DNA from: Amycolatopsis cihanbeyliensis
GTDB lineage: Bacteria; Actinomycetota; Actinomycetes; Mycobacteriales; Pseudonocardiaceae
Assembly (NCBI RefSeq): GCF_006715045.1
Contig: NZ_VFML01000001.1
Span: 2,944,501 to 3,008,500, forward strand
Direction: 5' to 3'
Length of the DNA stretch: 64,000 bases
The position numbers and the translations under genes are program-made. Shown in pieces: positions 57,375 through 64,000 of this stretch. The notes under the pieces are model-generated. The model had not been told where the DNA came from, searched no databases, and saw nothing but the letters and a program-made list of their open reading frames with translations. Within the stretch, counting starts at the first letter, position 1, and every line of letters starts with the position of its first letter.

Positions 57375-57806
57375 ACTCCCTGCATGCGAGCCGACCGCCG
57401 GTCACGTGGACGGGATCGGTTCAGCGGCAGCATTGCGTCGCGGGCGCGCGCCGGTCAACCTGGCGCCGTCATACGCGTTCACCGGTTAGGGCCATCCCTC
57501 CGAAAGCGTCCAAGGATGGACCGACGACACGCACGTCCACGGCGTCGCTGGGCCATTCAGTCACTCTCTTATCACTACATTGGTGGTCTATACCTGGCTG
57601 CAGGTACAGAAGGTAGCGAAGTCCGCGCGGTGATGTAACCCTCACAGGTTCGTCACCGAACATCACAGTGACCGTCCAAGACCGTCCAGGGACGCATCGC
57701 GCTGCAGTCCTCGCCAACTTCAAGCCAGCCGAGAGTAAAGCAGATCACATCCAAGTGCATCCGATCGAGTGATGCAAGATACCGAGAGAATTAGTGTAGG
57801 CACCGA

Positions 57807-57835
57807 TTGTGATGGGGACCTCCGGTCTTTAGAGT
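57807..57835 (+). promoter_or_regulatory. Promoter of the ABC transporter-flavoprotein operon
   Basis: TTGTGA (57807-57812), a 17-base spacer and TAGAGT (57830-57835) fit a housekeeping actinobacterial promoter. The predicted start point at about 57842 would give a leader of roughly 95 bases. Confidence 0.6.
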
Positions 57836-57856
57836 GTCCCGCGTGGTCCCCCGGGA

Positions 57857-57872
57857 AGCACTGGCCAGTGCT
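57857..57872. promoter_or_regulatory. 16-base perfect palindrome, candidate operator
   Basis: AGCACTGGCCAGTGCT is a perfect palindrome placed about 15-30 bases downstream of the predicted start point, where a bound repressor would block transcription. No regulator gene is adjacent, so its binding protein is unknown. Confidence 0.5.
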
Positions 57873-57937
57873 GTCCGGAACCCGCAAAATCCAACCCATC
57901 CCCACCTCATCTCATCTCATCCCACGAGGAGTTGGCT

Positions 57938-58966
57938 TTGCTTCGAAACGCCACCAGGACCGTGCGGTCCCGCAGCCGCCGCACCAGACTGGGCATACTC
58001 GCGACCTCGCTCGTCATGCTGGCCTCGGTCAGTGGCTGCGGCCTACTCGGTGGTGAGTCCGACGATTCCTCCGGTGGTGGCGACGGCCCGCTGGAGCAGT
58101 CCAAGCTCACCGTCTCGATCATGCCGACCATCGACCTCGCGCCCCTGCACCTGGCGATGAAGAACGGCTACTTCAAGGAAGAAGGCCTCGAGATCGAGAC
58201 GGTCAGCGCGAAGAGCGGGCAGGCCTCGCTGGCCAAGCTGATCGGCGGTGAGGTGGATATCGCCTACAGCAGCTACAGCCCGTTCTTCCTTGCGCAGTCG
58301 AAGGGAGCCGCGAACCTCAAGTTCGTGGCCGACGCCTCCTCCGCCGCGCCGAACAGCACGCTGATCATGGCCATGCCGGACTCCAAGGTCCAGTCGGTGC
58401 AGGACCTCGAGGGCAAGCGGGTTGGCATCACCGCGCTGGGCACCATCATCGAGGTGCTGGTGAAGTCGACCATGCAGGCCAACGGCGTGGACTTCAACAA
58501 CGTGGAGTGGGTGGAGATCCCCTTCCCGGACACCGCGGCCGCGCTGCAGAACGACCAGGTCGACGCGGCCTTCCTCACCGAGCCGTTCATCACCCAGGCG
58601 GAGAAGAGCGTCGGGGCGGTGCCGGTGGCGGACACCGCCAAGGGGCCGACCAAGGACTTCCCCACCGCGGGCTACGGCTCCTCGGCCGACTTCGCGGACA
58701 AGAACCCGGAGACCATCGCCGCGTTCCAGCGGGTGATGCAGAAGGCGACGAACGAGGCGCTGGCCGACCGGAGCAAGATCGAGCCGCTGCTGGTCGAGCA
58801 CAGCAAGATCGACGCGGACACAGCCTCGCTGGCCACCCTGCTGACCTTCCAGTCCGCGCTGGACCCGCAGCGGCTGCAGCGCGTGCCCGACCTGCTGCTG
58901 GAGTTCGGGATCATCGAGCAGGCCGTGGACGCTTCGCAGATGATCGCCCAGCCGTCGGCGGACTGA
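57938..58966 (+). CDS. NitT/TauT/SsuA-family substrate-binding lipoprotein
   Basis: 342 residues. A basic N-terminus and hydrophobic segment end in the lipobox SVSGC, followed by a Gly/Ser/Asp linker. The binding protein is SsuA/THI5-like: LAPLHLAMKNGYFKEEGLEI, GQASLAKLIGGEVDIAYSSY, and AFLTEPFITQAEK. The TTG at 57938 was chosen because GAGGAG ends 6 bases upstream; a TTG two codons earlier abuts the ribosome site. Together with the operon flavoprotein it suggests an organosulfur or aromatic sulfonate ligand. Confidence 0.9.
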   Translation: MLRNATRTVRSRSRRTRLGILATSLVMLASVSGCGLLGGESDDSSGGGDGPLEQSKLTVSIMPTIDLAPLHLAMKNGYFKEEGLEIETVSAKSGQASLAKLIGGEVDIAYSSYSPFFLAQSKGAANLKFVADASSAAPNSTLIMAMPDSKVQSVQDLEGKRVGITALGTIIEVLVKSTMQANGVDFNNVEWVEIPFPDTAAALQNDQVDAAFLTEPFITQAEKSVGAVPVADTAKGPTKDFPTAGYGSSADFADKNPETIAAFQRVMQKATNEALADRSKIEPLLVEHSKIDADTASLATLLTFQSALDPQRLQRVPDLLLEFGIIEQAVDASQMIAQPSAD

Positions 58967-58990
58967 CCCGAGACAGGCGCTGACGCTGAC

Positions 58991-59758
58991 GTGCGACCGT
59001 TCTACCGAAATCTGGCCGGCCTGATCGGCTTCTTCGCGATCTGGGAAGCAGTCGTTCGGGCCGGCCTGGTGCGGGAGGTCTTCCTGCCGCCACCGACCGT
59101 CGTGTTGACCAGCCTGGTGGAGTTGATCGGCCGGGAGTCCTTCCTGCGCGACATCATCGCCAGCCTGCTCGCCTGGGCGATCGCCATGTTCGTCGCGATC
59201 GCCGTCGCCGTCCCGGCCGGGTTGCTGCTCGGCAGCATCCCCGGGCTGCGGGTCGCCACCAGGGCGATCGTGGAGTTCCTGCGCCCGATCCCCTCGGTGG
59301 CGCTGATCCCGCTGGTGATCCTGGTGATCGGCGGCGGGCCGGAGGCCAAGATCACGCTGGCCGTGTACGCCTCGCTGTGGCCGATCCTCTACAACACCAT
59401 CTACGCCTTCGACGAGATCGACCCGTTGCTCATCGACACCGCGCGCTCCTGCGGCACCAGCAGGGTGCGGATCCTGCGCACGGTGGCGCTGCCGCACGCG
59501 GCGCCGTTCATCTTCACCGGGATCAGGATGTCCGGCGCGATCGCGCTCATCCTGGTGGTGAGCACCGAGTTCATCGCCGGGGCGCATCGCGGGATCGGCA
59601 ACTTCATCCTGGAGGCAAGCGGTGGCGCGGGCCGGATGGACCTCGTGCTGGCCGGGACCGTGGTGGCCGGGCTGGCGGGCTACCTGATCAACGAGGGCCT
59701 CGAACGCGTCGGCAGGCGGCTCTTCCGCTGGAACACGGCCGAAACGGAGGCGACGTGA
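58991..59758 (+). CDS. NitT/TauT-family ABC transporter permease 1
   Basis: 255 residues with about six membrane helices. The SsuC-type signature FLRPIPSVALIPLVILVIGG is at 97-116, and the EAA loop lies in DTARSCGTSRVRILRTVALP. The start is a GTG at 58991, 24 bases after the binding protein. It ends in a 4-base overlap (GTGA) with the second permease. Two different permease genes indicate a heterodimeric channel. Confidence 0.93.
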   Translation: MRPFYRNLAGLIGFFAIWEAVVRAGLVREVFLPPPTVVLTSLVELIGRESFLRDIIASLLAWAIAMFVAIAVAVPAGLLLGSIPGLRVATRAIVEFLRPIPSVALIPLVILVIGGGPEAKITLAVYASLWPILYNTIYAFDEIDPLLIDTARSCGTSRVRILRTVALPHAAPFIFTGIRMSGAIALILVVSTEFIAGAHRGIGNFILEASGGAGRMDLVLAGTVVAGLAGYLINEGLERVGRRLFRWNTAETEAT

Positions 59759-60564
59759 GGTACGTTCTCGGCTTCCTGCGCCGCTGGTCGCTCTTCATCG
59801 GTGCGGCGGTGCTGTGGGAGCTGGCCACCCGGGCCGCGGGCAGCACGTTCTTCCCCCCGCCGACCAGCATCCTGGCCAGCGCGGCCGAGCTGTGGTTCTC
59901 CGGTCCGGCAGCCCAGTTGTTCCTCGGCGACCACGTCTTCGAGGACATCCTGCCCAGCCTGAGCCGGGTGCTCGGCGGCTGGGCGATCGCGGTGGTGCTC
60001 GGGGTGGGGCTGGGCACCGCGCTCGGCCGCTCGCGCACCGGGATGGACTACGTGGGCCCCCTGTTCGGTTTCATCAGGGCGATCCCGCCGCCGACCCTGA
60101 TCCCGGTGTTCCTCCTGCTGTTCGGGCTCGGCACCGGCATGCAGCTGATCACCATCGTCTTCGGCGCGTTGTGGCCGATCCTGCTGAACACCGTGGACGG
60201 GGTCCGCTCGGTGGACCGGACCAAGCAGGAGACCGCCCGCTCCTTCGGCACGCCCCGGCACTACTGGATCGGCGGGGTGGTGCTGCCCGCCGCGCTGCCG
60301 AAGATCTTCGCCGGGCTGCGGCTGAGCCTTTCCATCGCCTTGATCCTGATGGTCATCTCGGAGATGGTCGGACCACCGCACGGGATCGGCGCCCAGCTGA
60401 TCGCCGCCAAGCAACACTTCGAGTTCCCGGCCATGTGGTCGTGGATCGTGCTGCTCGGCGCCCTCGGCTACGGGCTGAACGCACTACTGCTCGTGGTGGA
60501 GCGCCAGGTGCTCAGCTGGCAACCGAGCCGCGGCGCGGAACAAACCCAGACCAGGGGAGGATGA
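59755..60564 (+). CDS. NitT/TauT-family ABC transporter permease 2
   Basis: 269 residues, about six helices. The parallel signature is FIRAIPPPTLIPVFLLLFGL and the EAA loop QETARSFGTPRHYWIGGVVL. It starts at a GTG overlapping the stop of permease 1 and precedes the ATPase gene. It is clearly homologous to permease 1 but well diverged from it, so this is not a recent duplication. Confidence 0.93.
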   Translation: MRYVLGFLRRWSLFIGAAVLWELATRAAGSTFFPPPTSILASAAELWFSGPAAQLFLGDHVFEDILPSLSRVLGGWAIAVVLGVGLGTALGRSRTGMDYVGPLFGFIRAIPPPTLIPVFLLLFGLGTGMQLITIVFGALWPILLNTVDGVRSVDRTKQETARSFGTPRHYWIGGVVLPAALPKIFAGLRLSLSIALILMVISEMVGPPHGIGAQLIAAKQHFEFPAMWSWIVLLGALGYGLNALLLVVERQVLSWQPSRGAEQTQTRGG

Positions 60565-60566
60565 AC

Positions 60567-61454
60567 ATGCCGACCATGCTGGAGGTGCAAGGCCTCGGCC
60601 ACCGCTACGGCGCCGGCGAGAACGCGCACGTGGCCGTGGACGACCTCTCGTTCACCGTCGAGGCCGGGCAGTTGGCCTGCATCGTCGGGCCGTCCGGCTG
60701 CGGCAAGTCGACCCTGCTGCGCTGCGTGGCCGGGCTGCTCCAGCCCACCGGCGGCGAGGTGAAGCTGCACGGCGACCTGGTGTCCGGGGTGCCCGCGGAT
60801 CTCGCGGTGGTGTTCCAGGACTACAGCCGCTCGCTGTTCCCGTGGCTTTCGGTGCGCAAGAACGTCGAGTTCCCGCTGCGCTGGATGGACCTCGGCCGCG
60901 CCGAGCGCAGGGATCGGGCCCAGGAGGCGCTGGAGTGGGTCGGTCTCGGCGAGGCGGGCGGGAAGTACCCGGCGCAGCTGTCCGGCGGGATGCAGCAGCG
61001 GGTGTCGATCGCGCGGGCGCTGGCCCGCCGTCCCTCCCTGCTGCTGATGGACGAGCCCTTCGCCTCGGTGGACGCGCAGACCCGGTTCGAGCTGGAGGAC
61101 CTGCTGCTACAGGTGCGGAAACAGCACGGGAGCACCGTGCTGCTGGTCACCCACGACATCGACGAGAGCGTGTACCTCGGCGACCGGGTGCTGGTGCTGT
61201 GCAAGTCGCCCGCCTCGATCATCGCGGACCTGCCCGTGGACCTGCCAGCCGAGCGGGACCAGATCACCACCCGGGCCTCCGCCGGGTTCGTGTCCATGCG
61301 CAGCGAGGTGGCGCGGCTGCTGCACGGCGGCGAGCCCGGCGCGCGCAAGGCGAGCGCGGCCGAGGTCGCCGCGGCGGATCTCGAGGAGACCGACACCGCA
61401 ACCGAGCTCGCCGGCTCCGCGGCCAGGGACACCGAGGCGGAGCTGCGCAAGTGA
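60567..61454 (+). CDS. NitT/TauT-family ABC transporter ATPase
   Basis: 295 residues. Walker A is GPSGCGKSTLL, the Q-loop is VVFQDYSRSLFPWLSV, the signature is LSGGMQQRVSIARAL and Walker B is LLLMDEPFASVD. A C-terminal extension of about 50 residues is acidic and Ala-rich. The ATG at 60567 is favoured because GGGGAGG ends 6 bases upstream; an ATG two codons earlier overlaps the permease stop. The stop overlaps the flavoprotein start. Confidence 0.94.
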   Translation: MPTMLEVQGLGHRYGAGENAHVAVDDLSFTVEAGQLACIVGPSGCGKSTLLRCVAGLLQPTGGEVKLHGDLVSGVPADLAVVFQDYSRSLFPWLSVRKNVEFPLRWMDLGRAERRDRAQEALEWVGLGEAGGKYPAQLSGGMQQRVSIARALARRPSLLLMDEPFASVDAQTRFELEDLLLQVRKQHGSTVLLVTHDIDESVYLGDRVLVLCKSPASIIADLPVDLPAERDQITTRASAGFVSMRSEVARLLHGGEPGARKASAAEVAAADLEETDTATELAGSAARDTEAELRK

Positions 61455-62638
61455 CAGAGGATCCGCAAACGGCTGACCCGGTCGCGATCGCGGGCAGGCT
61501 CGCGGACACCTTCGCCGAGCGCGCCGCCGAGCACGACAGCGGCAACACCTTCCCGTTCCGCAACTACGCGGACCTTGCCGAGGCCGGCCTGCTACGGCTG
61601 TCGGTTCCCACCGAGCTGGGCGGCCTCGGCGCGGGGCTGCCCGAGATCCTGCCGGTGCTGGAGCGGCTGGCGATGGGCGACGGCGCCACCGCGCTCGCGG
61701 TGACCATGCACATCTCCCCGTTGGGGCAGTGGGCGAGCGTGTGGCGCCGCACGAAGAGCCCGCGCCTGGAGGAGCTGCTACGGATGGCGGCCGCGGGCAA
61801 GCTGATCTGGGCCTCGGTCACCGGGGAAATGGGCCTGGCCAACAACATGACCGACGCGCGCACCACGGCGACGCGGGTGCCGGGCGGCTTCACGCTGAGC
61901 GGAAGGAAGAGCTTCGCCACCAACACCTCCGTCGCCACGCACTGCTCGACCACCGCGCGGTACGAGGAGGCCGAGGGCGGGCCGCGGCTGTTGCTCTGCC
62001 AGATCGCGCTGGACCAGCCCGGGGTGCGGGTGCACGACACCTGGAACACCATGGGCATGCGAGCGACCCGCAGCGACGACCTCGAGCTGACCGAGGTCTT
62101 CGTCCCGGACGACCGGGTGGTGCACTCGCTGCCGGTCGGGCACCTGGACGCGCGCGTGCTGGAGACGGTGTGGGCGTGGGCGATGCCGGCGTTCTCCGCG
62201 GTGTACACCGGCATCGCAGCGGGGGCACTGGACTGGGCCGCGCGGCAGCTCGTCCGGCGTGGGCGGGAGACCGACCCGGTGCTGCAGGACCTCATCGGTG
62301 AGTGCCAGATCCTGGTGGAGAGCTCGCGCGCGCTGATCCACCGGCACGCGGGCGAGGTGACCGGCCGCGAGCTGTTCGAGCACGGGGTGCAGCAGGGCAT
62401 CGCCCGGTGCGCCCTGGTGAAGTACACCGCGAGCAACAACGCGACGAAGGTGCTGCAGCGGCTGGTCGACGCCCTCGGCGGTGCGGCCTACAGCAAGGAC
62501 CTGCCGTTCGAGCGGATGTGGCGGGACGTGCAGGCCGGCACGTTCATGCCGATGGGCAACCTCGCGGCGCGCAAGCTCATCGGCGCCAGCGTGCTCGGGG
62601 TGCGGACCGCCCCCACCGTCGACTTCGACACCCCCTAG
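61451..62638 (+). CDS. Acyl-CoA dehydrogenase-fold flavoprotein (possible SfnB/DszC-like monooxygenase)
   Basis: 395 residues. The three-domain acyl-CoA dehydrogenase fold is recognisable: YADLAEAGLLRLSVPTELGG near the N-terminus, the FAD-binding WASVTGEMGLANN and FTLSGRKSFATNTS region, and a C-terminal helical bundle ending in QRLVDALGGAAYSKDLPFER. The usual catalytic glutamate is not obvious. The operon partner transporter suggests an FMN-dependent desulfurising or monooxygenase-like role rather than beta-oxidation. The GTG at 61451 overlaps the ATPase stop (GTGA). Confidence 0.87.
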   Translation: MTEDPQTADPVAIAGRLADTFAERAAEHDSGNTFPFRNYADLAEAGLLRLSVPTELGGLGAGLPEILPVLERLAMGDGATALAVTMHISPLGQWASVWRRTKSPRLEELLRMAAAGKLIWASVTGEMGLANNMTDARTTATRVPGGFTLSGRKSFATNTSVATHCSTTARYEEAEGGPRLLLCQIALDQPGVRVHDTWNTMGMRATRSDDLELTEVFVPDDRVVHSLPVGHLDARVLETVWAWAMPAFSAVYTGIAAGALDWAARQLVRRGRETDPVLQDLIGECQILVESSRALIHRHAGEVTGRELFEHGVQQGIARCALVKYTASNNATKVLQRLVDALGGAAYSKDLPFERMWRDVQAGTFMPMGNLAARKLIGASVLGVRTAPTVDFDTP

Positions 62639-62663
62639 CGAACCGTGGAGGTACCGGTCCGGC

Positions 62664-63401
62664 CTAGGAACTGCTGACCAGCTCCGCCCAGCGGCGCACC
62701 GCCTCCGCGTCGAGCGATTCGGTCCAGCCACCCTGCCGGACGGCGCCGCCCACGTGGAATGCGGTGACTCCGGCGGCGCGCAGCGGGGCGATGTGCTCGG
62801 CGCGCAGGCCGCCCCCGGCCAGCAGCCGCGGCCCCTCCCGCCGCGCGGCCAGCTCCCGCAACAGCGTCCGGCCGCGCTCGACGCCCTCCGGATGGCCCGC
62901 GGTGAGCACGGTGTCGCATTCCGCCTCGACCAGCATGGCGTGTGCGGCACGGGGATCGGCGGCATGGTCCACCGCGCGGTGGAAGGTCCACCGGCAGCCG
63001 GGGACGCTCTCCGCGAGCGCTCGGCAGGCGGCCAGGTCGGGCTCACCGCCTGGGGTGAGGAAACCGAACACGAACTCGGCGGCGCCGGCCTCGGCCAGGT
63101 CGGCGGCGCGCGAGCGCAACCCGTCCAGCCCCACGGGCCGGAACGAGTCCTCCGCCCGCAGCATCACCCGGACCGGAAGGTCGGTCGCGCCGAGCACCTC
63201 CCGCACCACCGCGGCGCTCGGGGTGAGCCCGGCCACCGCCATGTCGGTGACCAGCTCCAGCCGATCCGCGCCGCCCTTCTGGGCCCGTTCGGCGTCCTCC
63301 GGCCCGAGCGCGATCACCTCGAGCAAGGCTTCGGTGCTTGCCCGGAAACGCGCGGCACGATCCTCGTTCGGCACGGGCTCGGGCGCCCTACCACTGGTCA
63401 C
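62664..63401 (-). CDS. cutC: CutC-family protein
   Basis: 245 residues. The TIM-barrel CutC fold is recognisable: LLEVIALGPEDAERAQKGGA, DRLELVTDMAVAGLTPSAAV, PVRVMLRAEDSF, and FTFHRAVD-like WTFHRAVDHAADP, then VLTAGHPEGVERG. It was named for copper homeostasis in E. coli, but a metal role in actinobacteria is uncertain. The GTG at 63401 (GGTGAG 6 bases upstream) is favoured over longer readings that overlap the kinase gene. It follows the truncated kinase by 7 bases on the same strand, taking the place where cvnB would be expected. Confidence 0.9.
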   Translation of the reverse strand: MTSGRAPEPVPNEDRAARFRASTEALLEVIALGPEDAERAQKGGADRLELVTDMAVAGLTPSAAVVREVLGATDLPVRVMLRAEDSFRPVGLDGLRSRAADLAEAGAAEFVFGFLTPGGEPDLAACRALAESVPGCRWTFHRAVDHAADPRAAHAMLVEAECDTVLTAGHPEGVERGRTLLRELAARREGPRLLAGGGLRAEHIAPLRAAGVTAFHVGGAVRQGGWTESLDAEAVRRWAELVSSS

Positions 63402-63408
63402 GAACAGC

Positions 63409-64000
63409 TCACCGTCCCTGTCCTCTCGTCGACCGCTCCACGGCCCGCTGGTGCCGGCCGCGCTGCCGGCCACTCTGCAGGCTCGCCATGCGCAGCCGTA
63501 CCGCCTCCGGTGCCATGGAGATGACCGGACCCTCGTCCATGGCCGGGGTATCGGTCGCGCTCGGGATCCGTCCCTCGCGCGGCACCCGCCGCGGCAGCCC
63601 CGCCGCGGTCAGGCCGCCGTCCTGGACAGTCTCCCCGGTGTCCGCGGCGGGCCGCTCCGCGGGCACCGCTCCGGCTGCCGCGGAATCCTCCGGCCAGGCG
63701 TACGACTCCGGGTCGTCCTCCGCACCGGGCCACCGGCGCGGCTCCTGCCACAGTTGCTCGGGCACCGTGATCGGGTCGGATGGCCGCGGCAACCGCTCGA
63801 TCTCCTCGGTGTCCGCCTCGGCGAGGTCCTCTGCCTCGCCCCCGGTGTCCTCCGCGGCGGGCTCGCCCCGGATCCGGGTGAGCGCGTCCAGCCCGGACCT
63901 GTCCGCGTCCTCCTCCCCCGCGGCGACCGCCTGGAACCACTGGGCCAGGACGGCCTGGTAGGCAGGCATCCGCTCGGTCGGGACGTCGTCCTCGAGCGGG
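63409..64000 (-). CDS. C-terminal tail of a second CvnA-type sensor kinase (cut by the window edge)
   Basis: At least 197 codons, open to the right edge. The visible part is only the disordered acidic tail, but it shares three short motifs with the tail of the CvnA at 54195. These are DDVPTxRxPxYQxVLxxWF, GLPxRVP, and RxRMxSxQxGxxxGR close to the end. That identifies it as another conservon kinase. Unlike the complete operon, no roadblock, DUF742 or GTPase genes follow; cutC does. Confidence 0.8.
   Translation of the reverse strand, partial: PLEDDVPTERMPAYQAVLAQWFQAVAAGEEDADRSGLDALTRIRGEPAAEDTGGEAEDLAEADTEEIERLPRPSDPITVPEQLWQEPRRWPGAEDDPESYAWPEDSAAAGAVPAERPAADTGETVQDGGLTAAGLPRRVPREGRIPSATDTPAMDEGPVISMAPEAVRLRMASLQSGRQRGRHQRAVERSTRGQGR

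Larger units (their letters stand above)
57375..57937. other. 563-bp divergent control region between cvnA and the ABC-transporter operon
   Basis: No gene is seen. Leftward it holds the cvnA promoter and an A/T-richer stretch (57540-57620). Near 57650 there is a GTTCG/CGAAC hairpin. Rightward it holds a good sigma-70-type promoter (57807-57835), a 16-base palindrome (57857-57872) and a pyrimidine-rich leader with three CTCAT repeats just before the transporter ribosome site. Confidence 0.55.

Noticed and set aside
58043..59587. Minus-strand open frame of 514 codons across the transporter genes
   Set aside because: His/Arg/Asp-rich shadow of two convincing transporter genes.

Overview
The window is high-GC DNA with actinobacterial hallmarks: SepH, RpfA, a conservon (sensor kinase, roadblock, DUF742 and GTPase genes), IdeR/DmdR-type iron boxes, many GTG starts and many leaderless promoters. 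The gene set, the 21-bp intergenic repeat arrays and the conservon architecture suggest a member of the Pseudonocardiaceae (Amycolatopsis or Saccharomonospora-like). The genus cannot be fixed from sequence reading alone. No tRNA, rRNA, transposase, integrase or CRISPR array was recognised.

From memory, the gene order follows the Mycobacterium tuberculosis block from Rv0884c down to Rv0862c. The series is serC, sepH, DUF2537, TrmH-type methyltransferase, MarR, DUF2530, DUF3027, MFS-like protein, DUF2771, cold-shock protein, moaA, moaD, rpfA, moaE/mog, moaC and an XPB/Ssl2-like helicase-domain protein. Accessory genes sit between these anchors.

0-10.6 kb: serC overlaps a GT87-type membrane glycosyltransferase tail to tail, followed by sepH. 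A metabolic insert follows: a small acidic protein with a structured leader, an acyl desaturase, a P450 with its 3Fe-4S ferredoxin, a serine hydrolase lipoprotein, and an ECF sigma factor with a membrane partner. DUF2537 and the TrmH-family methyltransferase close the region. 10.8-16.5 kb: a GCS2-type ligase, a TetR regulator, an iron-box-controlled heme oxygenase, sodA, and a marR-MFS efflux pair. A strong second iron box lies between sodA and the MFS gene with no obvious target gene. 16.5-26.9 kb: purine permease, DUF2530, a 958-residue sacsin-like ATPase coupled to DUF3027, glutamine cyclotransferase lipoprotein, MFS protein, DUF2771, CspB-like protein and a HAD phosphatase.

27-34.4 kb: a TetR-R2lox oxidase pair, a two-helix K+ channel with a strongly structured leader, acyl-CoA synthetase, YccF, a snapalysin-like protease, and a metallophosphoesterase. 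33.6-45.1 kb is a molybdenum region. A MarR regulator, an HTH-TOBE protein, modABC and a HAD-IIA phosphatase read leftward. moaA-moaD read rightward. After rpfA and a patch of decayed genes come a mog-moaE fusion and moaC. The window therefore carries high-affinity molybdate uptake and much of the molybdopterin pathway (moeA and moeB are not here).

45-51 kb: a divergent XRE-cupin/GNAT pair, DUF4234, NAD-malic enzyme, a 63-residue conserved-looking protein and the helicase-domain protein. 51-57.4 kb: an orphan roadblock-DUF742 pair followed by a complete conservon (cvnABCD). 57.9-62.6 kb: an operon of a NitT/TauT/SsuA-type binding protein, two permeases, an ATPase and an acyl-CoA-dehydrogenase-fold flavoprotein, suggesting uptake and oxidation of an organosulfur or similar compound. 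62.7-64 kb: CutC and the C-terminal tail of a second CvnA kinase cut by the window edge.

Most noteworthy observations: two families of intergenic repeat arrays (21-bp and 30-bp periods, some bounded by perfect inverted repeats); the orphan iron box beside sodA; the rpfA leader with a CRP-type site and interlocked helices; and the split second conservon.
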